64,000 bases of DNA, taken from NCBI GenBank assembly GCA_947179485.1, contig OX359248.1, positions 51,842,386 to 51,906,385 of the forward strand, read 5' to 3'. Source of the stretch: Allacma fusca. Its lineage: Eukaryota; Arthropoda; Collembola; Symphypleona; Sminthuridae. Shown here one piece after another: positions 1 through 6,518 of this stretch; position 1 is the first letter of the stretch; each line of letters begins with the position of its first letter. Made by a program: the position numbers and the translations under genes. A model generated the notes under the pieces. The model did no database searches and was not told the origin of the DNA. It saw only the letters and a program-made list of their open reading frames with translations.

Positions 1-2
1 CC

Positions 3-637
3 ATGGCTAAGCGCATGAAACTTATTCCAGAGTCGCTGTACAATGTGCTAATGTCAAAGACGAATGATATTATATCACCATCAAAGATATTAAATTCCAC
101 CAAGCTGACTAATGATGTAAAACAATCTCTATACGGTAAATATGCCAGACAGATGAGAAATAAAAAACACTATGATGACAATCACCCTTCCTTGTTAAGT
201 TGGTTAAGCAGCAAACTAACGTGAATCCGGCATCATTCGACAAACAACCCTCGCTTCTCAACGGGTCTCAAGATGATGAATCTGTGTATGAATCTCTGAT
301 TGATTTCAAAGAAGGCATTCCTCAAACTAGTGAATCTCTTATTGATTTTAGTCAAAATATTCCTCAACCGAATGAGAGCATGGATGTTGAAATATCCCCT
401 ATAAGGGAATATTATCAAAACAAAGCGAGGCGACAGCCCAAACGAAACATGGATTTTGTTAGAGCCCATAATCTAACAACAGGAAAAATCGCCGGACCTA
501 TACCAAAGCGTAGATCGCTAAGACTTTCACGAGCTGATGCAATGTCTCTTCCTGGACCTAAGAAAATAATAGATAACGCGCAATATGGTAAAGGAAACAT
601 GCGCAGAATACTATCCAAATGGAAACATTTTGATTAA
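3..637 (+). pseudogene. Small basic Polinton-associated protein, apparently frameshifted
   Basis: The 5' part is an ATG-started frame (3-224, 73 aa, ATG followed by G) beginning MAKRMKLIPESLYNVL. The 3' part is a second frame, open from 179 to 637, with no ATG until about residue 61 of its 145 codons, so it does not look like an independent gene. I infer one gene broken between about 179 and 199. The 3' part contains two tandem 14-residue units (SLIDF...IPQ, around 293-376) and a very basic C-terminal half rich in Arg and Lys. Small basic proteins near the capsid genes are common in Polintons, but I cannot name this one. It could be a DNA-binding core protein or unrelated. It converges on the protease gene with a 6-nt gap between stop codons. 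An AATAAA lies 77 nt downstream. Confidence 0.5.
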
Positions 638-642
638 AAAAA

Positions 643-648
643 TTTATT
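643..648 (-). terminator. Poly(A) signal overlapping the protease stop codon
   Basis: AATAAA on the minus strand. The protease stop codon TAA (646-644) is contained within the hexamer. The next 30 bases downstream on this strand run into the end of the convergent plus-strand gene. Confidence 0.45.
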
Positions 649-1180
649 TTATTATTTTTTTTTCAAACTTTGTTACATTCTGAATTATTGTTTTATTACA
701 ACAATTGTGTTTTAATAAATATTGCCTTGATGCAATAAAATATGCTACATACTTGTCATTACGAGCAAAATTATTACTAAATTCACAATATATCTTCATA
801 GGGCTGCAACGTTGTAGACGTTTGTACAAAAAATACAATACGTAGTTCGCGCATACAATTGAATTCCAATTTTGCAACTGTCGAATATTTTCTCTCACGC
901 AAACCTTACATCGCATAGCAAAGATTTTAAATTCCTTGGAATAATAGCTTATTCCGAAACCATACGAATCAAAAAACTCCAAACAGCTGCTTTTACTCTC
1001 TTTATAGAATGCTAGCCAATGATCCCCAGGTTTTGTACTAGGATCTGAATTAACCACTACACACAGTGGAAATCTGCTAAGTTTAACATGTTTTAATTCA
1101 TCACATGATATTACATCAAATTTAGCATTTCTACGTTTACATATTACATTAAGATAATTATAAACTTCATCAGTATTCAT
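644..1180 (-). CDS. Adenovirus-type (adenain-like) cysteine protease
   Basis: This is a 178-residue protein of about the usual size for adenain-family proteases of Polintons and adenoviruses. These enzymes cleave capsid and core precursors during particle maturation. The family's catalytic order His - acidic - Gln - Cys is visible: His54 in GDHWLAF, Asp71 in FFDSYG, Gln103 in QLQNWNS (oxyanion role) and Cys110 in SIVCANY, followed by a hydrophobic helix (YVLYFLYK). The residue after the catalytic Cys is Ala rather than the more usual Gly. The ATG at 1180 overlaps the MCP stop in an ATGA, so the start is well fixed. Position -3 is A. The lysine-rich C-terminus (FEKKIIK) runs into the poly(A) signal. 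The reading frame is intact. Family assignment is firm; activity is inferred. Confidence 0.85.
   Translation of the reverse strand: MNTDEVYNYLNVICKRRNAKFDVISCDELKHVKLSRFPLCVVVNSDPSTKPGDHWLAFYKESKSSCLEFFDSYGFGISYYSKEFKIFAMRCKVCVRENIRQLQNWNSIVCANYVLYFLYKRLQRCSPMKIYCEFSNNFARNDKYVAYFIASRQYLLKHNCCNKTIIQNVTKFEKKIIK
714..719 (+). terminator. Poly(A) signal for the plus-strand small gene
   Basis: AATAAA on the plus strand, 77 nt after the TAA of the small basic gene. It lies inside the antisense of the protease C-terminal coding region, so the two convergent transcripts would overlap at their 3' ends. Confidence 0.4.
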
Positions 1181-2509
1181 GATTGCATGGCCTCGTGCGA
1201 GTAATCAGTAAAGTATATTGATTTATTTTTGTCAATATTTAGAATACTCTGGGACTCTGTATAACAAAGAACCGTTAAAGGCACTGTTGTGGCGGTTCTA
1301 AACCGGAGCTCGATCTTAATGTTTCCAAATCTGGGTAGTGCACGCGCGTCACTGATTGGAGAGATCTCATATACAAACAATGCGCGGTTATTTGCAAAGT
1401 CGGAGGCGCTAAAATCAATACTTGCATCCTTGTTATCAATTCCAATAGCTCGGTAAATATTGCTAACTGCCTCTTGAATTCTGATACTGTCTGGCCTGAA
1501 GTCCACTTCCAAAGGATACGTCTCATTCGTGTCTCCATTTACTGATACATTTACATGTGATAAATCATAGTCGCCAAAGACGAATGGATTAGTTAATGGT
1601 GTGCCGTTTGCATTTGTGCTGGGTACAATGGCAAGTACAAGACGTTCGGGTAATTGTCCCCCTTTAAATACTCCCTCTTCAATTCTTGACAAGGTTCCAG
1701 TAGGCAATGAAAAGCTCTTTATATCCACTTTGTTTAAGTACAGATTTGCAACATCACCTCCTTCCCATTGCCTTATATGTTCAATTGCTGCGGCTGCTAG
1801 TACTTTATGTCTTGTAACTTGTAGTTTTGCTTCCAAAATGCTTAGTCTGAATCGCCTTTGCACAGTTCCTTGAGCAGCTGCTGGGCAATGCAGCGCAAAA
1901 GCATCCGTAGATCGATGAAATACAATTTTTAAATCAACTCCGGGTGGCAAAAAAATCCGGCTGAGCAAATAGATCCACATGGGGTCTACCAATTACTTCA
2001 AATTCTCTGCTACCATTACACATTGCATATCTCTCGCTATAAGAACTGTTATCAACAATTGATGTTGATTCACAGTCTGTGTTTTTAAAATATCCAGCAC
2101 ATTGCGATTGAGTTTCATTATATTCCTTGGAAAACAATAACAGTCTTTCGAACATGCATCTATAAGCATAGTAGGGGTTTGTCGGCGTAATCAATGTTTC
2201 ATTCAAGTACACAGAACACTGTGAAAAAACAGAATGAAGAATATTGTTGACAGGTGCTACTAAAACTCCTGCAGCATTTACAGCATTTGTATTGTCTAAT
2301 ACCCTCATTCGTAAATACAGTCTTGTTTTACTAGGATCAATATAATGCGCGTCAGTACTATTAACAATAAATGTTAATGGAACAGCTGTTTCGGATAGTG
2401 GACAATTTGGATAAATATCGCATGATTGAGTAGTTAGAATGCTCATGTCATAACCCTCGCGTTTAAAAATATCCAGCTCACTTCGGAGAAAATGATGGTT
2501 TGCAGCCAT
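1177..2509 (-). pseudogene. Major capsid protein (double-jelly-roll, hexon-like), frameshifted
   Basis: Two overlapping minus-strand frames make up one gene: 1934-2509 (191 residues, ATG at 2509) and the frame ending at 1177 (open upstream to about 1992). The N-terminal part carries SELDIF near the start, a beta-rich HYIDPSKTRLYLRMRV segment and VAPVNNILHSVFSQ. The C-terminal part carries GVDLKIVF, a DAFAL segment, QLPERLVLAI and an end rich in beta strands. This series matches the family annotated in animals as uncharacterized F54H12.2-like protein, which I take to be the Polinton MCP. The combined length of about 455 residues fits. Recognition continues across both frames, so the break lies inside a formerly single gene. 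It starts 2 nt after the pVI-like gene and overlaps the protease start by 4 nt. The MCP would form the icosahedral shell. Naming it MCP rather than another capsid component is from memory of the family. Confidence 0.75.
1949..1955 (-). other. Frameshift site in the MCP gene (seven-base homopolymer)
   Basis: A run of seven A on the plus strand (seven T on the coding strand) sits where the two MCP frames overlap. The upstream frame ends 15 bases after it, at a TGA. A one-base length change in a homopolymer is the simplest cause: a true mutation, an assembly error or, less likely, programmed +1 slippage. Confidence 0.65.
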
Positions 2510-2511
2510 TA

Positions 2512-3051
2512 TTATGAAAAAATATTCACCCCTCGTTTACGTTTTTTATGTTTGGGTTTTTGCTTCTTTAAGTTGAGTTTCAAGACACCGCGACCAGTCT
2601 TACGCTTTTTAGGAGTTTTTTTCTTGATTCCTCGTCCGATTTTTGCACTACGTTTAATTTTCTTATAACTGAATAGACGATCTTCATCAAGCTTTCGTTT
2701 GCGACAAAATCCAGACCCAGACTGATTAATAACGTCATTTCCCACCCCTTTAAGTGCAGAGAGACCTCTGTCTCTCAATGACTCACGTAAAGGACGACCA
2801 CCTTCCAATACATCTATAGCAACATTTTTTAAGGCCGCTTTAGCATGTGGTAGAATATACTTTGTCGCAAAAGGTATTAACCGTCTGGCAATAGATCCAA
2901 AGAATGATCCCAAACCACTGCCCTTCTGGCGAATATTTGATCCTCGATAAAACAGTAATCCTCGACCATATTGAACTCCATACCCATATTGTGGCGTGTG
3001 AATTCTATAAAACTTACTCTCTTTATCAGAACATTTGTATGTTTTCACCAT
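2512..3051 (-). CDS. pVI/core-like minor virion protein
   Basis: A 179-residue, strongly basic protein. I chose the ATG at 3051 because it has A at -3 and G at +4 and starts 22 nt after the penton-like stop. An upstream in-frame ATG at 3150 would overlap the penton gene. Order of features: a Tyr/Gly-rich N-terminus (QYGYGVQYGRG), a GSGLGSFFGSIARR amphipathic segment with a following helix (residues about 44-82), then LEGG at 82-85 and LKGVG at 100-104, both fitting the adenain cleavage consensus, and a Lys/Arg-rich tail (about 115-179). This layout resembles the pVI/pX-type proteins of adenoviruses and Polintons, which line the shell, aid membrane exit and bind DNA. A TATATAA at 3160-3154 inside the penton gene could serve it. 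Its function is inferred. Confidence 0.7.
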   Translation of the reverse strand: MVKTYKCSDKESKFYRIHTPQYGYGVQYGRGLLFYRGSNIRQKGSGLGSFFGSIARRLIPFATKYILPHAKAALKNVAIDVLEGGRPLRESLRDRGLSALKGVGNDVINQSGSGFCRKRKLDEDRLFSYKKIKRSAKIGRGIKKKTPKKRKTGRGVLKLNLKKQKPKHKKRKRGVNIFS

Positions 3052-3073
3052 TATTGTTTCTTCATGCGCAGCA

Positions 3074-4564
3074 TTAACTGCGCTGTTCCCGAAAATGCAG
3101 TGTACACTTAAAGTCACCAACTTCGAATGGGGGCGGTGCTCCCGATTCATTCATTATATACACATGTATACTCTCAAATGAATGGGTTTTCAATGGAAGA
3201 TAAGTCAGATTTTTAAATTCATGCTCAAACGTCCGACCGTTATTATATGTGAGCGGCATACATCTTAAAAGAGGTGCATAGGCATCTCCAACAAATTGAT
3301 TGGCTACGACGTCGCAGTATACAAACAGAAGCTCGTTTGCAAAGTCCTTGTGGAACCTGTGACGTGCTCTAAACCTTGGAAATGGACTTGATCTGATGGC
3401 AAGTGATGTAGTAGGTATTGATTGAAATCCCAAATGAAGCTGCAGTAGCGCGGTAAAGTCATACTCATTCATTTTTGAGTTTTTGTTATACTCTAAAATC
3501 ATTTTGTCGGATCTAATCTGCCAGTTAAACTGAAGTTGCTCGCTTACTACAGTCATCATTTGTTCAAATGAAGTACAGTTAACCCCGGCCTTAATAACAA
3601 TTGTAGAATCTTTTTTGTTTGTGGCGATTACATCGTCATTTACTAGATAGTACTTTATATCAATCTTATTCTTCTTCCCAATAGCATGTTTAAAATATTG
3701 TTGACTATTATTATAAAAATGGTAAGTATCATGCGGATGACTATCAAGCCCCAAGTTCATAAATAAATGTTTGTAAATTGTTACTGCTATAACTTCATCT
3801 TTACTTGGACTTGTATCAACATTAAAAACATTGTGTTCTACATGCGGATGTACCTTATCTTTATATATAAAAGCGTCCATAAGGCTCCTTCGTGTTGGTA
3901 CTATGTAAAAAGGCGGTACCTGCCAAAGTTTATTAACCGGGTCAACTTCCCTTCTTACTTCTATACGAACCCCATGTTGGGACGTTGCAAACAGCATTGG
4001 TGTTTTCAATATATTATGGTTACCAGTAATAATTGTTTTATCAGTGTCTAAAATTGCTGGCGCTGCAGCAGGTTCCATCTTGATCATACCGTCCTGAAGC
4101 CCGAAAACGTTCTTTAACCGATCACTTAGTTCAAAGTCGTAAATCAATTTTTGATTGCCGCTTTCCTTTGTAATTTCAACATAGTCTCCTGCATTCAGTT
4201 TATATAAATCTCTTGTTACGGTGGATAAATATTCCAGAAACATGTACTCTGCTGAAAAGTTTGACGGCGCGAATAACTTACACTTTACAGTATCTCCTTC
4301 AATCCATTTAACAGCGCTCAGGTCTAGTATAGAAGTTGATATTAAATCCGATTCTGCCCACCGGATTGATGCAGTACCCAACTCTTCACCCTCTCTAATA
4401 AATACATCTGTAGATGTGTATGTGCATGAACTTAATGCAACCTCATATTCTCGAGAGTCCAACTCAAGTCTTGTAGCTAACTTGTTTCGAAAATTAGTTA
4501 TAGTGTTTTCAGGGTAAAAATTATAAGATGAATCGCTAAGCAAGGTAACTGTGAATCCGGACAT
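3074..4564 (-). CDS. Penton-like minor capsid protein of Polinton type
   Basis: An intact 496-residue protein. The N-terminus has the widespread Polinton pattern in which a short beta strand is followed by YNFYPENTITNFRNKL and then an EYEVALSSCTY strand. The C-terminus ends with PLLRCMPLTYNNG, a YLPL segment, and a final CTLHFR strand. Both ends are hallmark parts of a protein always found next to the MCP-like gene in these elements. I take it to be the vertex (penton-like) jelly-roll protein, but the family could also be another minor capsid component. The ATG at 4564 has A at -3 and lies about 18 nt after a TATA/initiator pair. The stop is 22 nt before the next gene. No transmembrane segment is seen. 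Confidence 0.7.
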   Translation of the reverse strand: MSGFTVTLLSDSSYNFYPENTITNFRNKLATRLELDSREYEVALSSCTYTSTDVFIREGEELGTASIRWAESDLISTSILDLSAVKWIEGDTVKCKLFAPSNFSAEYMFLEYLSTVTRDLYKLNAGDYVEITKESGNQKLIYDFELSDRLKNVFGLQDGMIKMEPAAAPAILDTDKTIITGNHNILKTPMLFATSQHGVRIEVRREVDPVNKLWQVPPFYIVPTRRSLMDAFIYKDKVHPHVEHNVFNVDTSPSKDEVIAVTIYKHLFMNLGLDSHPHDTYHFYNNSQQYFKHAIGKKNKIDIKYYLVNDDVIATNKKDSTIVIKAGVNCTSFEQMMTVVSEQLQFNWQIRSDKMILEYNKNSKMNEYDFTALLQLHLGFQSIPTTSLAIRSSPFPRFRARHRFHKDFANELLFVYCDVVANQFVGDAYAPLLRCMPLTYNNGRTFEHEFKNLTYLPLKTHSFESIHVYIMNESGAPPPFEVGDFKCTLHFREQRS

Positions 4565-4581
4565 GTTGACGTTGAAGGATC

Positions 4582-4620
4582 GAGTGAATGATTAATAATT
4601 CAGCATAATATTTATATACA
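4582..4620 (-). promoter_or_regulatory. TATA box plus initiator-like motif for the penton-like gene
   Basis: On the minus strand TATATAAA (4618-4611) is followed 27 nt downstream by TCATTCACTC (4591-4582), the expected TATA-to-start distance. The coding ATG is 18 nt beyond. The same ten-base motif stands after the TATA box of the neighbouring BIR-like gene. Confidence 0.6.
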
Positions 4621-4638
4621 AGAGTGAGAAATTGTTTT

Positions 4639-4644
4639 TTTATT
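4639..4644 (-). terminator. Poly(A) signal of the BIR-like gene
   Basis: AATAAA on the minus strand, 33 nt after the stop codon of the BIR-like gene and about 20 nt before the TATA box of the next gene. The BIR-like gene therefore looks like its own transcription unit. Confidence 0.5.
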
Positions 4645-4677
4645 TATCAAGCTTTGTTTTACAATCAATTAAATTGT

Positions 4678-6273
4678 TTAAAAAATAATCTCGTACTGAG
4701 ATCCTGTGGAAAAAACACTCGCTTCTTCCATTTGACGATCTGCATCCTTCTTCATACAGCAAGAGGGAACGCACCACGGACGTTTGAAAGCTTCATCTGC
4801 ATTAAACGAGCCAAAGCCGCCACAGTAAACGCAATATGCTGTACCTCCGCTCTGTGCAACGTAATACAGCTCAGCCATAGGTTCTTCTCCATCTAATCTT
4901 CTATAATCACCATTATTTTCGTCTGTAGCAGCGGTGTCAGCATCAGCATCATCTTCATAATTGTAATAACCCCAATGTGTTTTAAACGAATTTAAACGGT
5001 AAGCCAAATCCATTGCAGCTGGAAATTTGGGTAAGTTCAGAATCGCTGTTTCTCTAGGAGTATCAAGATTATTTACAAGATGGTGTGGCATATGGTTTTG
5101 GTACATCGAGAAAGAAATAGCTGGATCATAGGGTAACATGGCATTTAACCCTTTAATCCGATCAGCCCACAAAGACCTAAAATTATCAAATTCTTTACAA
5201 TTACACAGAAAAGTTAGATTGTATTCACATGGAAACTCTGGGCATTCATGTTCCAGCATTATCTCAGATAATTTATCCATCAGTTCATAAACAAAACGTT
5301 TTCGTGACCAATACCACCTCGCATCTTCTTCATGTTTCTTGTTAATCCTCAAATCATAGCTTTTCTTCACACGATGGTAAGCTTGATGAACAGTTTTCTG
5401 TTCTTCAACTGGTTCCTCAATCTTGGAATGAAATGTCGGTAAGTCACCGTCCCACACAAGTTTTTCTCGATAACGCTCTTTTTCAGGATCTGGAATTCGT
5501 TTCTTCAAAGCGCAAGTAGGTAGGCACCATGGGCGAGTCATTGGATGGTGATTTCTGAAGGAGCCATAACCTCCGCAATAAACACAGTATGCAGTACCTC
5601 CAGCTTGAGCTACATAAAATTTTTGTGACATATCTTTGCCTTTGTGATCCGTATAGGGCTTTCCAGTGTAGAAATGATTATCATTCCAGTTTACGCTAAA
5701 TGATTTTAGCCGGTATGCAAGATCCATGGCTTTCGGAAATTTCGGGAGTTCTGGAACTGATAGTTGTTTAGGTGGGGATAAATGATTTAGTAGAAACTGT
5801 GGGAACATGTTACGGTAGTTCGGATAGTTGTGAGATTCGGTCTTGTGTCTTCGGAACCATCGAACTTTATTTCTCCACTCTCGTCTTAGAAATTCAAATT
5901 CTTTACAATTACAGAGTAAAGACAGTTGTAGCTGATTGAATGGATGTTGACATACATGATAGAACATGATACTTGCCAAGTAAAATATATGTTCATGTAT
6001 TTGTCGTTTTCCAATCCAGTACCGTTTTGCATAAGGAATAAGCTCCATATCAATCTTCAAATCCAAGTTTTTCTTCACTCCAGAGATTTTTTCCTCCGAA
6101 TGTTCCCGCATGTGTTCGTCTTCACCCGGATAAGATTTGACGTGTTCATGGATTTCTTCATTGTCTTCGATAAAGATAGTTTCTATTCGCGGAAATTTTG
6201 CTGGAGATGGGTCCTCCAATGCCAGCTCAATTATATCAGGAGATGCAGGCGGGTTTTCAAAAATTATAGACAT
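4678..6273 (-). CDS. Protein with two tandem BIR-like zinc-binding modules
   Basis: The first ATG is at 6273, giving 531 residues. The open frame continues upstream only through a TTG. After an acidic N-terminus (about 1-65) come two homologous units, about 66-258 and 302-509. Each has, in order: VKK..DL, a Trp/Arg-rich helix, LCNCKEF, a LPKFP.AMDLAYRL.SF motif with a Trp four residues on, YVAQ.GGTAYCVYCGG, and PWC.P.C. Putative zinc ligands are C230, C233, C250, C254 and C481, C484, C501, C505 (C-x2-C-x16-C-x3-C). The BIR domain of IAP proteins has C-x2-C-x16-H-x6-C preceded by a RL.SF..W helix and a FYY.G strand, so I read these as divergent BIR modules with the His replaced by Cys. IAP-type BIRs block caspases. 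That function is only inferred here, and another treble-clef finger is possible. Unit 2 has an acidic insert (about 440-463). There is no RING. Confidence 0.7.
   Translation of the reverse strand: MSIIFENPPASPDIIELALEDPSPAKFPRIETIFIEDNEEIHEHVKSYPGEDEHMREHSEEKISGVKKNLDLKIDMELIPYAKRYWIGKRQIHEHIFYLASIMFYHVCQHPFNQLQLSLLCNCKEFEFLRREWRNKVRWFRRHKTESHNYPNYRNMFPQFLLNHLSPPKQLSVPELPKFPKAMDLAYRLKSFSVNWNDNHFYTGKPYTDHKGKDMSQKFYVAQAGGTAYCVYCGGYGSFRNHHPMTRPWCLPTCALKKRIPDPEKERYREKLVWDGDLPTFHSKIEEPVEEQKTVHQAYHRVKKSYDLRINKKHEEDARWYWSRKRFVYELMDKLSEIMLEHECPEFPCEYNLTFLCNCKEFDNFRSLWADRIKGLNAMLPYDPAISFSMYQNHMPHHLVNNLDTPRETAILNLPKFPAAMDLAYRLNSFKTHWGYYNYEDDADADTAATDENNGDYRRLDGEEPMAELYYVAQSGGTAYCVYCGGFGSFNADEAFKRPWCVPSCCMKKDADRQMEEASVFSTGSQYEIIF
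4747..5370 (-). repeat. Second copy of the duplicated zinc module
   Basis: Residues about 302-509 of the BIR-like protein. It is the partner of the first copy, offset by 236 residues at its start, and is longer because of an Asp/Ala-rich acidic insert before the zinc site. Confidence 0.75.
5500..6078 (-). repeat. First copy of the duplicated zinc module
   Basis: Residues about 66-258 of the BIR-like protein. It matches the second copy in order, in spacing and at all four Cys ligands. The strings GGTAYCVYCGG and MDLAYRL are identical in both copies. Confidence 0.75.
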
Positions 6274-6330
6274 TTTGAACTTAAATTTCAAGGAATTTGC
6301 TTGATTTGTAATAACTCAAATAGAATTGTG

Positions 6331-6374
6331 GAGTGAATGATGTCCTACTATACCAAAAACAAACCCCATATATA
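6331..6374 (-). promoter_or_regulatory. TATA box plus initiator-like motif for the BIR-like gene
   Basis: On the minus strand TATATAT (6374-6368) is followed 34 nt downstream by TCATTCACTC (6340-6331), leaving a leader of about 60 nt before the ATG at 6273. The motif is identical to that of the penton-like gene promoter. Confidence 0.55.
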
Positions 6375-6465
6375 GGGGGAAACAAACTATTTTTGTTTTC
6401 ATTATCCGCTTACCGCTTTGGAGTGACCTTATTCAACCTGTAAACGTTTTTCATCAAGGTTAGCA

Positions 6466-6518
6466 GGTTTCGATTCTTATGTTACTACTTATATTTCAAC
6501 GCATTAACTACTCTGCCA
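6466..6518 (-). other. tRNA-like A and B boxes, possible SINE head or tRNA relic
   Basis: On the minus strand TGGCAGAGTAG (6518-6508) fits a pol III A box within a D-arm-like GCA...TGC. GAATCGAAACC (6476-6466) fits a B box. The starts are 42 nt apart, as in tRNAs. The anticodon, T and acceptor stems do not pair well, so it is not a functional tRNA. A decayed tRNA-derived SINE next to the end of the Polinton is the simplest reading. Confidence 0.3.

Larger units (their letters stand above)
1..6400 (-). mobile_element. Polinton/Maverick (adintovirus-like) element, capsid module, partial
   Basis: Six closely packed intronless genes include an adenovirus-type cysteine protease, an MCP-like protein, a penton-like protein and a pVI/core-like protein. 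This set is known as the virion module of Polinton/Maverick elements and adintoviruses. Five genes are on the minus strand and one small gene is on the plus strand. The left side is cut by the window edge: no DNA polymerase B, retroviral-type integrase or packaging ATPase is visible, so they should lie to the left if the element is complete. The right boundary is not resolved. Coding and promoter signals stop near 6375 and noncoding host-like DNA follows. No terminal inverted repeat can be tested because only one end is present. Two genes are frameshifted while four are open, which suggests an endogenous copy in early decay or local sequence errors. Confidence 0.85.

Noticed and set aside
233-618. 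Minus-strand frames opposite the small plus-strand gene
   Set aside because: Shadows of the plus-strand gene without any recognisable feature.
3052-3150. Upstream ATG extending the pVI-like gene
   Set aside because: The extension overlaps the penton-like gene and lacks the good start context of the ATG at 3051.
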